Below, one piece after another: positions 23,374-30,747 of a stretch of 40,275 nt of DNA (position 1 is its first letter; each line of letters starts with the position of its first letter). The notes under the pieces are model-generated. The model worked only from the letters and a program-made list of their open reading frames with translations, was not told where the DNA came from and did not search any database. This stretch comes from an uncultured Desulfovibrio sp. (lineage in GTDB: Bacteria > Desulfobacterota > Desulfovibrionia > Desulfovibrionales > Desulfovibrionaceae). Position numbers and translations under genes: made by a program. The stretch lies in NCBI GenBank assembly GCA_900553065.1, contig USBZ01000013.1, forward strand, positions 1 through 40,275, read 5' to 3'.

Positions 23374-24543
23374 TCAGAGATGGAGAGCCTTCTCCACGAT
23401 GTCCATGTCCTTGTCGCCGCGGCCGGAAAGATTGACGAGCACACGGCTGCCGGGCGCAAAGTCCCCGGCGTGCTCCAGAACGTACGCGAGCGCGTGGGAG
23501 GACTCGATCGCGGGAAGAATGCCCTCCTTCCTGCAGAGCGTCTGGAAGGCGGAAAGCGCCTCATGATCGTACGCCACGCCGTATTTCACGCGGCCGACGG
23601 CGGCAAGGTACGCGTGCTCCGGCCCCACGCCGGGATAGTCCAGACCGGCGGAAATGGAACCGGAAGGCAGAATCTGCCCTTCGTCGTCCTGAAGCAGCAT
23701 GGTGTATTCCCCGTGCAGCACGCCGGCCCGGCCGAGATTGATGGCCGCCGAATGCAGGCAGCCCGGCTCGCCGGTACCGCCGGCCTCCACGCCGATGAGC
23801 TTCACTCCGGCATCGTTCACAAAGGGCGAGAACATGCCTATGGCGTTGGAACCGCCGCCCACGGCCGCCACCACATAGTCGGGCAGCGCCCCCGTGTTCT
23901 CCAGCATCTGGGCGCGGGCCTCGCGGCCGATCACGCTCTGAAACTCGCGGACAAGATCAGGGAAGGGATACGGTCCCGCCGCCGTGCCGAAGCAGTAATG
24001 CGTTGTGCTCTGCAGAGAAATCCATGCCCGAAGCGCCGCGTTGATGGCATCCTTGAGCGTGCGGGATCCGCTTTCCACGGCCACCACCTCCGCGCCCAGA
24101 AGGCGCATGCGCCGTACATTGGCGGACTGGCGCTCCGCATCCTCCGCGCCCATGTATACGGTGCACGTCATGCCGAGCCGTGCCGCAGCGGCCGCCGTGG
24201 CCACGCCGTGCTGCCCCGCGCCCGTTTCGGCAATGAGCTGCGTTTTGCCCATATACCGGGCCAGAAGCGCCTGACCGAGCGTATTGTTGATCTTGTGCGC
24301 GCCGGTATGAAGAAGATCCTCACGCTTCAGCCAGAGTTCAAAGCCGAGCTCCTTTGAGAGTGTGGGACAGAACGTGAGCGGCGTTTCCCGCCCGGCAAAA
24401 TTCACGAGAAGATTGCGCAGCTCCGCCTGAAACTCTTCCGACGGCAGAATGCTCTTCATAGCCTCTTCCAGTTCCATGAGCGGCGGCATGAGAAGCTCGG
24501 GTACGAAACGTCCGCCGAAATCACCGAAATATCCCTTTTTCAT
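23374..24543 (-). CDS. trpB: Tryptophan synthase beta chain
   Basis: 389 residues, normal for TrpB. The start MKKGYFGDFGGRFVPE is characteristic. The PLP lysine lies in HTGAHKINNTLGQ (lysine 84), the ammonium-type loop follows in ETGAGQHGVATA, and the phosphate-binding glycine run is VAAVGGGSNAIGMF. The enzyme condenses indole with serine to tryptophan in complex with TrpA. Its start overlaps the trpF stop by four bases (ATGA), indicating coupled translation. This is the TrpB1 type associated with TrpA. Confidence 0.97.
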   Translation of the reverse strand: MKKGYFGDFGGRFVPELLMPPLMELEEAMKSILPSEEFQAELRNLLVNFAGRETPLTFCPTLSKELGFELWLKREDLLHTGAHKINNTLGQALLARYMGKTQLIAETGAGQHGVATAAAAARLGMTCTVYMGAEDAERQSANVRRMRLLGAEVVAVESGSRTLKDAINAALRAWISLQSTTHYCFGTAAGPYPFPDLVREFQSVIGREARAQMLENTGALPDYVVAAVGGGSNAIGMFSPFVNDAGVKLIGVEAGGTGEPGCLHSAAINLGRAGVLHGEYTMLLQDDEGQILPSGSISAGLDYPGVGPEHAYLAAVGRVKYGVAYDHEALSAFQTLCRKEGILPAIESSHALAYVLEHAGDFAPGSRVLVNLSGRGDKDMDIVEKALHL

Positions 24544-25199
24544 GATCTGTCACCTTCCTTTCCGCAGCCAGAGCCGCTCTGCGGCGCAAGGCGCTCCAGC
24601 GCCCGCACCGCCGCCACGGCCTCGGCCATTCTTTCCCCGCTCTTGATGCCGGGGGACGATTCCAGTTTCGAGTTGAAGTCCAGCCCGTCGGGCGAACATG
24701 AAGCCAGCGCCCTCGCCACGTTCTCAGGAGAAAGTCCGCCGGAAAGAAACCACGGGTGAGGGAACGAAAGTCCCTGCAGCGAGGGCCAGTCCAGTTCCCT
24801 GCCGCTGCCCATGCCCGCATCCAGAAGATACAGGCCGCACGTTCCGGCAAGGGACGCGATGTCCTTTTCCAGCGCCTGCCGCGTGGCATACTGCGACGGC
24901 CACAGCACCCGGATCACACGCTCCGCGGGAAAGGCTTCCGCCGCAGCCGCGCTCCGCTCTCCGTGCAGCTGAACGTAGTCCAGCCCGGCAAGGCGAACGA
25001 TGCTGCGTATCTCCTCCGCGCTCTGGTTCACGAACACGCCCACGCGCTTCATGCCGTGGGTATCGAGCAGGGAAACCTGCTGCGGCGTGACGTTGCGGGG
25101 GCTTTTCTCATGGAACACGAAACCGCAGAACTCCACGCCCAGCGCGGCCGCCTCGTCGATGCGCCGCTGATCGCTCATGCCGCATATTTTAATCCGCAT
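24540..25199 (-). CDS. trpF: Phosphoribosylanthranilate isomerase
   Basis: A 219-residue TIM-barrel enzyme that isomerises N-(5-phosphoribosyl)-anthranilate. Visible motifs: the catalytic cysteine in IKICGM at the start, GVEFCGFVFHEKSPRNV, the strand VQLHGERS, the second catalytic aspartate near YLLDAGMGSG, and the C-terminal phosphate-binding FLSGGLSPENV followed by GLDFNSKLESSPGIKS. The first codons overlap the end of trpC by 11 bases and its stop overlaps trpB. The serine-rich ending is a usual C-terminal loop variation. Confidence 0.95.
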   Translation of the reverse strand: MRIKICGMSDQRRIDEAAALGVEFCGFVFHEKSPRNVTPQQVSLLDTHGMKRVGVFVNQSAEEIRSIVRLAGLDYVQLHGERSAAAAEAFPAERVIRVLWPSQYATRQALEKDIASLAGTCGLYLLDAGMGSGRELDWPSLQGLSFPHPWFLSGGLSPENVARALASCSPDGLDFNSKLESSPGIKSGERMAEAVAAVRALERLAPQSGSGCGKEGDRS

Positions 25200-26007
25200 G
25201 AACGTTCTCCTCTCCCGTCAGAAGCCTGCGCAGCGCTTCTCCCGGCTCGCCGCCCTCCATGAGCGCGGAGCCGACGAGCGCAGCGGAAAATCCGCAGCGG
25301 GCGGCCTCTTCCAGATCCCGGCGACGGCTCATGCCGCTTGCCGCCACCCACAGCTCGCCGCTTTCGGGCGGGCAGTTTCGCGCAAGGCGCAGGCACGCCT
25401 GCCTGTCCACCCTGAGAGAAGCAAGATCACGGGCATTGACCTGAATGATGCGGGCGCCGCTCTCTCTTGCCAGCGCAAGATCCTCCTCATCGAACACTTC
25501 CACCACGGCATCCATGCCCCCGGCTTCGGCCTGTTCCCGAAGGTCGCGCAGAAGACGCGCATCCGGGGTCAGCCGTACGATGAGAATCAGGGCCGAAGCC
25601 GGAGTCGCCAGCGTGGCCGTTACCTGCAGAGGGCTGAAGATGAAATCCTTGCGCAGCAGGGGAAGCGGCCTGCCCATGAGGGAAAGGGCGTCGGCCATGC
25701 GGGAAAGGTACCGGAGGGAGCCGTGAAAATACCGCTCCTCCGTCAGCACGGACAGCGCGCCCGCGCCGTTTCCGGCATACTGCCGCGCCGCGTCCTCCGG
25801 CTCCAGCGACTCGCATATCACCCCGCGCGAGGGAGAGGCCCGCTTGTATTCCGCCACCACGACCGGCAGTTCCGATCCGCCGCCTCGAAGAGCCTGCATC
25901 ATCGACGGGCGCACGCCCTGCCAGGGGCGCAGCGCTTCGGGATCCGCCTTTGCCAGCGCCGCAAGCTCCGCGTTTTTCGCCTCGATGAAACGTTCAAGTC
26001 CCGTCAT
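25189..26007 (-). CDS. trpC: Indole-3-glycerol phosphate synthase
   Basis: 272 residues from ATG 26007 (MTGLERFIEAKNAEL). The frame stays open further upstream, but this ATG overlaps the trpGD stop as ATGA and gives the family's usual N-terminus. It closes the indole ring from CdRP. Motifs: VVVAEYKRASPSRG with the catalytic lysine, GALSVLTEERYFHGS, PLLRKDFIF with the second lysine, IIQVNARDLASLRVD and VAASGMSRRRDLEEA. It is monofunctional, unlike the fused TrpCF of enteric bacteria; trpF is separate downstream. Confidence 0.95.
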   Translation of the reverse strand: MTGLERFIEAKNAELAALAKADPEALRPWQGVRPSMMQALRGGGSELPVVVAEYKRASPSRGVICESLEPEDAARQYAGNGAGALSVLTEERYFHGSLRYLSRMADALSLMGRPLPLLRKDFIFSPLQVTATLATPASALILIVRLTPDARLLRDLREQAEAGGMDAVVEVFDEEDLALARESGARIIQVNARDLASLRVDRQACLRLARNCPPESGELWVAASGMSRRRDLEEAARCGFSAALVGSALMEGGEPGEALRRLLTGEENVHAD

Positions 26008-27590
26008 GCGAGCACCCTCATGCCTGCGCCTTCCGCCACGCCCGCTCTGGCCATGGCCACGCATTCCTCAAGCGTTTTGTCCTCTTCCAGCATGTGAATG
26101 GCAAAGGCGGCGTTCACCGTCACCATGTCGCGCATGGCGCGGGGGCCGCGTCCGGCAAGAATCTGCCTGAGCACGGCGGCGGCTTCCTCCTTGTCCTTCA
26201 CTTCCAGATCCTCGGGTTCGCACGGCTCGAAACCGTAGGCGGCCGGATCGAAGGTCACTTCCTCCATCACTCCGTCGGTAATGAGCACGATGCGCGTTCT
26301 GCCCATGGTGGTCAGCTCGTCGTATCCGCCCGCGCCGTGGAATACCGCCACCTTATGGAACGGACGCTTCTGAAGCGTGGCCGCTATGAGATCCACCTTT
26401 GAAGGATCACCGACGCCCATCATGAGATAGTCCGGGCAGGCGGGGTTCAGCATGGGGCCGAGCATGTTGAACAGCGTGCGCATGCCGAGCTGCTTGCGCA
26501 CCGGGCCGATGTTGGCAAAGGCCGGATGAAAATACGGCGCAAACTGAAAGGCGAAATTCCTTTCCCTGAGCATATCCACAATGGCCTCGGGATCCTTTTC
26601 CAGCGGAATGCCCAGTCCTTCCAGCGCGTCGGCCGCGCCGGAGGTGGAGGACACGGCGCGGTTGCCGTGCTTGAGCATGCGGTAGCCCATGCCCGCCAGC
26701 GTGAGAGATGTGGCCGTGGAGCAGTTGAAGGAACGCTTGCCGTCGCCGCCCGTGCCCACGATGTCGATGCACTTTTCCGGAATGCCCGTCACCTTGACGG
26801 AACGGGCCAGCATGATCCGTATGGCCGCCGCCAGTTCCGACGGCTTTTCGCCCTTCATGCGCAGTCCCATGAGCAGCGCGCCCGCCTGCGCAGGCGTCAT
26901 GGTTCCGTCCAGCATGGAGCCGAACGCCACTTCCGCCTCCTCCTCGGTCATGTCTCTTCCGTCGGAAACGGATTCCAGAATGGAACTGATCGTGGGCGCG
27001 GCGTACACCGTGGGAAGAAGACTGCCGGGGAAATTCTCCAGAAGGCGCAGTCCGTCCGGCGTGAGCACGGATTCAGGATGATACTGCACGCCCACCCACG
27101 GTCTGTCCCGGAAGCGCATGGACATCACCTCGCCCTGCGGACCGCGGGCGGAAACCGCCAGAAGCGGATTGGGATGCTCATCGTCCACACGGACGACAAG
27201 GGAATGGTATCGTCCCACGGTCATGGGATTGGGCATGCCGCGGTACAGTCCCTGGCCGTCATGCACGATTTCCGACGTTCGGCCGTGCATGACCACGGGA
27301 GCGGTCGTCACCTCCGCTCCGGCATACAGACCGAGGATCTGATGCCCGAGGCAGACGCCGAGCACGGGAATGCGGGGACTGAGCTGCCGGAGAAAGTCCA
27401 GACAGTAGCCCGCGCGGGCAGGATGGCCGGGGCCGGGCGAAATGCAGACCATGCGCAGGGAAGGATCGTTGGCCAGCGCCACAAGGCCGGGATCGTCGTT
27501 CTTCACGACGCGGGGTCTGTGACCGAGACGGCAGAAGGCCTGAAACAGATTGTAGGTAAAGGAATCGTAGTTATCGATGAGCAGAAACAT
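26004..27590 (-). CDS. trpGD: Fused anthranilate synthase glutaminase and anthranilate phosphoribosyltransferase (TrpGD)
   Basis: 528 residues from ATG 27590 (MFLLIDNYDSFTYNL), with GGGAG six bases upstream. Residues 1 to ~190 are the class I glutaminase: GPGHP oxyanion region, catalytic cysteine in GVCLGHQILG, and the histidine/glutamate pair in YHPESV. They supply ammonia to TrpE. After a short linker, residues ~200-528 are TrpD: MLARSVKVTGIPEK, DIVGTGGDGKRSFNCSTATS for PRPP binding, and KHGNRAVSSTSGAADALE. It transfers phosphoribose to anthranilate. The fusion matches the enterobacterial type. The start lies inside the last 20 bases of trpE. Confidence 0.95.
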   Translation of the reverse strand: MFLLIDNYDSFTYNLFQAFCRLGHRPRVVKNDDPGLVALANDPSLRMVCISPGPGHPARAGYCLDFLRQLSPRIPVLGVCLGHQILGLYAGAEVTTAPVVMHGRTSEIVHDGQGLYRGMPNPMTVGRYHSLVVRVDDEHPNPLLAVSARGPQGEVMSMRFRDRPWVGVQYHPESVLTPDGLRLLENFPGSLLPTVYAAPTISSILESVSDGRDMTEEEAEVAFGSMLDGTMTPAQAGALLMGLRMKGEKPSELAAAIRIMLARSVKVTGIPEKCIDIVGTGGDGKRSFNCSTATSLTLAGMGYRMLKHGNRAVSSTSGAADALEGLGIPLEKDPEAIVDMLRERNFAFQFAPYFHPAFANIGPVRKQLGMRTLFNMLGPMLNPACPDYLMMGVGDPSKVDLIAATLQKRPFHKVAVFHGAGGYDELTTMGRTRIVLITDGVMEEVTFDPAAYGFEPCEPEDLEVKDKEEAAAVLRQILAGRGPRAMRDMVTVNAAFAIHMLEEDKTLEECVAMARAGVAEGAGMRVLA

Positions 27591-29001
27591 GGAAATCTCC
27601 CGTGGCAAAGCTTACCTGACGCATGATGGCCGACTTGTTGCATACCTCCTTCCATTCCGAAGCCGGAACGGAGTCATGGACGATTCCGGCTCCCGCCTGC
27701 CAGTACAGGCGACCGTCCCTCACCCACATGCTGCGGATGGTGATGCCGGTATCGAGGCTGACGCCGTCCCTGTCCAGTCCGAGCCAGCCTATGCAGCCCG
27801 CGTACGGCCCGCGGGGAAAGGGTTCCAGCGATGCGATGATTTCCATGGCCCTGAGCTTGGGTGCACCGCTCACCGTTCCCGCAGGAAACGTGGCGGCCAG
27901 CACGTCCACGGCGTCCAGGCCGTCCTCAAGCTCGGCGGTGACCCGGCTTGTCAGGTGCATGACGTGGGAAAAGCGCTCCACCATCATGAGCTTTTCAACC
28001 TCCACGCTGCCGGGTCTGGCCAGACGGCCGAGATCATTGCGGCCAAGATCCACAAGCATCATGTGCTCGGCCCGCTCCTTGGGATCGGCCAGAAGTTCGG
28101 AGGCCAGAGCCTCGTCCTCCGTCACGCTTGCGCCGCGCCGGCGCGTTCCCGCAATGGGCGCGGAAAGGAGTCTGCCGTTCTCGCAGCGCACCATGACTTC
28201 CGGAGACGAACCGAACAGCGTGATGCCGGGAAGACGCATGAAGAACATGTACGGAGATGCGTTCTCGCTGCGCATGCGACGGTACAGCGTGAAGGGCTCC
28301 CCGGTGAAGGGCGTGTCGAAGCGCACGGACGGCACGACCTGAATGGCCTCGCCCGCCCGAAGCATGTCCCGTATTTTCTCCACGACATCCTGAAAATCAC
28401 GCTCGGAAGGCGCGGCCTGCACTTCCGAGGGCGCGGGAAGCGGCTCGCTTCGCCGGGAAAAGGCACCGCAGCGGCTCATGTCCCTGTGCTCGCCTAGGCT
28501 TACCTGGGAAAGACGGTTGTACATGTGATCGAAGAGCATGAGCGTTCCGGGAAGGCAGAGCACGCATTCCGCCTCTTCCGACTTCATGACCGACGCAAGT
28601 TTCGGATGAAAAAGCGAAGCCATGCCGAAGCCGAAATAACCGCACAGCGAACGGGTGATGGGAGGAAGATCCGCCGCCCCGGGATCGGGCAGTACCTCGA
28701 GAGAACGCATGACGCTGCGCAGTCCCTCCACAAAGGGCATGCCGTCGAAGGCGGAAAGCGCGGCCAGCCGTTCATCCTCGATGCGGCACTCCAGACGCCC
28801 CTCGCGGCAGATCAGATAAAGCGCCATGTCGCAGGCAAGTACGCTGTAGCGTCCCCATCGCCCGTCCACTTCCGCGCTTTCCAGCAGTATTCCGTCGCCC
28901 TTCCCGGCCATGTCCAGGAAAAGACTGATGGGCGTATCCATGTCCGCCGGAAGATGGCGGACGCTCTGGCGCATTTCGATGAGCGATGTTCTGATTGTCA
29001 T
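27571..29001 (-). CDS. trpE: Anthranilate synthase component I
   Basis: 476 residues. The chorismate-binding C-terminal half shows GSSPEVMVRCENGRLLSAPIAGTRRRG, the DLGRNDLGRLARPGSV segment, the ATFPAGTVSGAPKLRAMEII signature and a final AGAGIVHDSVP. Near the N-terminus GDGILLESAEVDG contains the LLES element where tryptophan binds for feedback inhibition, so allosteric control is expected as well as attenuation. It makes anthranilate from chorismate with ammonia from TrpG. It is the first structural gene after the trpL attenuator, whose T-tract ends 18 bases before the ATG. Confidence 0.96.
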   Translation of the reverse strand: MTIRTSLIEMRQSVRHLPADMDTPISLFLDMAGKGDGILLESAEVDGRWGRYSVLACDMALYLICREGRLECRIEDERLAALSAFDGMPFVEGLRSVMRSLEVLPDPGAADLPPITRSLCGYFGFGMASLFHPKLASVMKSEEAECVLCLPGTLMLFDHMYNRLSQVSLGEHRDMSRCGAFSRRSEPLPAPSEVQAAPSERDFQDVVEKIRDMLRAGEAIQVVPSVRFDTPFTGEPFTLYRRMRSENASPYMFFMRLPGITLFGSSPEVMVRCENGRLLSAPIAGTRRRGASVTEDEALASELLADPKERAEHMMLVDLGRNDLGRLARPGSVEVEKLMMVERFSHVMHLTSRVTAELEDGLDAVDVLAATFPAGTVSGAPKLRAMEIIASLEPFPRGPYAGCIGWLGLDRDGVSLDTGITIRSMWVRDGRLYWQAGAGIVHDSVPASEWKEVCNKSAIMRQVSFATGDFHVSAHR

Positions 29002-29019
29002 GTTGAACCTCGTGACGTT

Positions 29020-29058
29020 AATAAAAAATGCCGCTCCCTCCGGAGAGGGAACGGCATT
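29020..29058 (-). terminator. trp attenuator terminator
   Basis: On the minus strand AATGCCG-x-TCCCTC pairs with GAGGGA-x-CGGCATT (29045-29058 with 29027-29040, one mismatch) around a TCCG loop, followed by TTTTATT. A competing antiterminator is visible: GGAGAGG and CGG inside the leader (29103-29115) can pair with CCG and CCTCTCC of the terminator's first arm and loop (29042-29054). The layout fits ribosome-mediated attenuation of trpE. Confidence 0.9.
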
Positions 29059-29089
29059 GGTTTATTCCGTAAGAAACAGAAAACTTCAG

Positions 29090-29179
29090 CTACGCGTCAA
29101 GACCGCATCCTCTCCCTGCAGAAAAGATACGCCACCACCACTGACCGGCGAAGGTTCTGGTGAAAAGGCTTGCGGACAT
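29090..29179 (-). CDS. trpL: trp leader peptide
   Basis: A 29-residue peptide, MSASLFTRTFAGQ, then WWW at codons 14-16, then RIFSAGRGCGLDA. AGGAG lies seven bases before the ATG. Three consecutive Trp codons (29132-29140) are the hallmark of an attenuation leader: with little charged tRNA-Trp the ribosome stalls there, leaving the following segment free to form the antiterminator and let transcription enter trpE. The stop at 29090 is 32 bases before the terminator stem. The gene is too short for usual gene finders but the evidence is strong. Confidence 0.93.
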   Translation of the reverse strand: MSASLFTRTFAGQWWWRIFSAGRGCGLDA

Positions 29180-29214
29180 GAAGAACTCCTGAAGATGAAT
29201 GTCTGTTTTTCTTC

Positions 29215-29243
29215 TGTGTATGCAAGGGGATGTTCTTTGTCAA
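29215..29243 (-). promoter_or_regulatory. Promoter of the trp operon
   Basis: On the minus strand TTGACA (29238-29243) is followed after 17 bases by TACACA (29215-29220). Transcription would begin near 29208, about 30 bases before the trpL start. No TrpR operator was recognised. Confidence 0.65.
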
Positions 29244-29397
29244 TACGGCGGAACCGCTTTTCTCGGAGATCTTTTTCCCATACGGAAAAACGCTATTCTT
29301 CCGTTGTCCTGCAAGGATCGGAAGCGTTTTCTACGTTCCGGACACTTCACGGCGGTTCATTAATATGAGCGCTGCAAAAAAATACTTTTTCCCCCGC

Positions 29398-29427
29398 TTG
29401 ACAGTTTTTCCGAAGCGGCGCTATGAA
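29398..29427 (+). promoter_or_regulatory. Promoter of the first ADH synthase leader
   Basis: TTGACA (29398-29403) and TATGAA (29422-29427) are separated by 18 bases. The start would fall near 29434, just upstream of the leader's AAGG ribosome site. This placement excludes the overlapping frame beginning at 29423. Confidence 0.65.
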
Positions 29428-29447
29428 AAAGAAAAAGGTTGGAAATC

Positions 29448-29546
29448 ATGTTCAGTGCATTCCGCTCCGGTTACTTTACCTTCGCCAGCAGCTTCGGTTG
29501 CTGGTGCTATGCGTATTATTACCGGCCATGCGGCAGGCTGTGCTGA
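29448..29546 (+). CDS. Aromatic-rich leader peptide 1 (Tyr-type attenuator)
   Basis: A 32-residue peptide: MFSAFRSGYFTFASSF, then GCWCYAYYYRPCGRLC. Eleven of 32 residues are aromatic (five Phe, five Tyr, one Trp), and four Tyr codons stand at 21, 23, 24 and 25 just before the antiterminator segment. AAGG lies about nine bases upstream. A ribosome stalled at YYY would leave TGCGGC (29529-29534, codons 28-29) free to pair with GCCGCA (29573-29578) of the terminator arm and prevent termination. The position of the Tyr run suggests tyrosine starvation as the main signal, with Phe and Trp codons possibly contributing. Confidence 0.88.
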   Translation: MFSAFRSGYFTFASSFGCWCYAYYYRPCGRLC

Positions 29547-29569
29547 TTTCTTCCGTCACACAGGAATGT

Positions 29570-29607
29570 AAAGCCGCAGGCATACCCCAAGCCGGCGGCT
29601 TTTTTTA
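29570..29607 (+). terminator. Attenuator terminator before ADH synthase 1
   Basis: AAAGCCGC (29570-29577) pairs with GCGGCTTT (29595-29602), and GGC/GCC extends the stem after one mismatch. The T-tract runs to 29606. It lies between the leader stop (29546) and the gene start at 29641. Confidence 0.88.
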
Positions 29608-29640
29608 CAGACGCCGGAAGCCTGCAAAGAGGTATCTTAC

Positions 29641-30438
29641 ATGGAAGTCGGCGCTCTCAGAAGATTCAATCACATCATCAATCCCCAGACCGGCCGTGCC
29701 ATCATCGTTCCCATGGATCACGGCATGTCCGACGGCGCTCCCCGCGGCCTGAAGAACATGGCCAAGGCCATTCACGACATGGACGAGGGCATGGCCGACG
29801 CCGTGCTGCTTCACAAGGGCCTCATCCATAAAGCCGACTACGAATCCCACATGCGTCTCGGCTTCATCATGCACATTTCGGCCTCCACGAGCCTTTCCCG
29901 CCGCCCCAACAAGAAAATGCTGGTGGGCGACGTGGAGGAAGCCGTGCGTCTCGGCGCGGACGCCGTGTCCATCCACATCAACCTCGGCGACGACGATGAA
30001 AGCATGATGATGTCGGACGCAGGCAAGGTTGCCAAGGAATGCAGCCTGTGGGGCATGCCCCTTCTCATGATGGTGTACGCCCGCGGTCACGACGTGGACA
30101 GCTATGATCCGCGCAACATCGCCCACTGCGCCCGCGTGGGCGCGGAACTCGGCGCCGACATCGTGAAGGTGCCCTACACCGGCGACCCGGAAACCTTCGC
30201 CGACGTGGTGGAAGACTGCGGCGTGCCCGTGCTCATTGCCGGCGGCCCCAAGCTCGACTCCACGCGCAAGCTCCTTGAGATGGTGCACGGCTCGCTGCAG
30301 GCCGGAGGCTCCGGTCTTTCCGTGGGACGCAACGTGTTCGAGCATCCGCGCCGCGTGGAACTTCTGCACGCGCTGCGCGCCATGGTGCACGGCAACGCCT
30401 CCGTGGACGAGGCTCTGGAACTCATGGGTGAGAAATAA
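29641..30438 (+). CDS. 2-amino-3,7-dideoxy-D-threo-hept-6-ulosonate (ADH) synthase, paralogue 1
   Basis: A 265-residue DhnA/class I aldolase family enzyme. In the archaeal-type aromatic pathway it joins a deoxy-ketohexose phosphate to aspartate semialdehyde, replacing the usual DAHP synthase step. Expected active-site residues are present by position: aspartate 26 in IIVPMDHG, tyrosine 146 in MMVYARG and the Schiff-base lysine 176 in ADIVKVPYTG. SVGRNVFEH near the end is the phosphate site. The assignment over plain fructose-bisphosphate aldolase rests on the neighbouring dehydroquinate synthase II and the aromatic operon. Transcription is controlled by the Tyr-type leader directly upstream. 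By eye it is roughly 60% identical to the second copy. Confidence 0.88.
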   Translation: MEVGALRRFNHIINPQTGRAIIVPMDHGMSDGAPRGLKNMAKAIHDMDEGMADAVLLHKGLIHKADYESHMRLGFIMHISASTSLSRRPNKKMLVGDVEEAVRLGADAVSIHINLGDDDESMMMSDAGKVAKECSLWGMPLLMMVYARGHDVDSYDPRNIAHCARVGAELGADIVKVPYTGDPETFADVVEDCGVPVLIAGGPKLDSTRKLLEMVHGSLQAGGSGLSVGRNVFEHPRRVELLHALRAMVHGNASVDEALELMGEK

Positions 30439-30480
30439 TCAGGAAAAGATAAAAAGTTTCCCGCTTCCGGAATTTTCCTG

Positions 30481-30510
30481 TTGACAGATTTCTTTCTCCG
30501 GGATTAGTAG
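30481..30510 (+). promoter_or_regulatory. Promoter of the second ADH synthase leader
   Basis: A perfect TTGACA (30481-30486) is followed after 18 bases by a weak TAGTAG (30505-30510). It lies 43 bases after the first synthase stop, giving the second synthase and the downstream genes their own transcription start. Confidence 0.5.
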
Positions 30511-30525
30511 TTTTTTAAACTTTCA

Positions 30526-30639
30526 ATGGTTGTTGTCATGCATAATCTGTATTCCGCCACCGCCCAGTTTGAAACCAACGGCTTTACCTTTGGTTTCTAC
30601 TTTTATTTTACCGGGTCCTGTGGTCGGAAGGATTGCTGA
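30526..30639 (+). CDS. Aromatic-rich leader peptide 2 (Phe/Tyr-type attenuator)
   Basis: 37 residues from ATG 30526, or 33 from ATG 30538; neither has a clear ribosome site, which lowers confidence in the exact start. The informative part is FTFGFYFYF at residues 20-28: five Phe and two alternating Tyr codons in nine positions, followed by TGSCGRKDC. CCTGTGGTC (30617-30625, the SCGR codons) can pair with GGCCGCAGG (30663-30671) of the terminator's first arm, counting two G-U pairs, so a ribosome stalled at the Phe/Tyr run would favour read-through. The ending CGR..C resembles that of leader 1 (CGRLC), suggesting common ancestry. Confidence 0.85.
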   Translation: MVVVMHNLYSATAQFETNGFTFGFYFYFTGSCGRKDC

Positions 30640-30661
30640 CAACCAGAGTTTGCAAAACTTC

Positions 30662-30695
30662 GGGCCGCAGGCGAAACAAGCCGGCGGCCCTTTTT
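30662..30695 (+). terminator. Attenuator terminator before ADH synthase 2
   Basis: GGGCCGC (30662-30668) pairs with GCGGCCC (30684-30690); after an A-G mismatch, GGC pairs with GCC around a GAAACAA loop. TTTTT follows. The core GCCGCAGGC/GCCGGCGGC is identical to that of the first attenuator, again pointing to duplication of gene plus control region. Confidence 0.88.
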
Positions 30696-30747
30696 GTATG
30701 CTGAAGCCGCCACGCAGCCCCCAACGTTCAAAAAGAAGGAACGCCTT

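Noticed and set aside
29423..29752. Frame starting ATGAAAAAGAAAAAGG overlapping the Tyr-type leader
   Set aside because: Its start coincides with the -10 element, so the transcript would not contain it, and it runs through the terminator into the synthase in the wrong frame.
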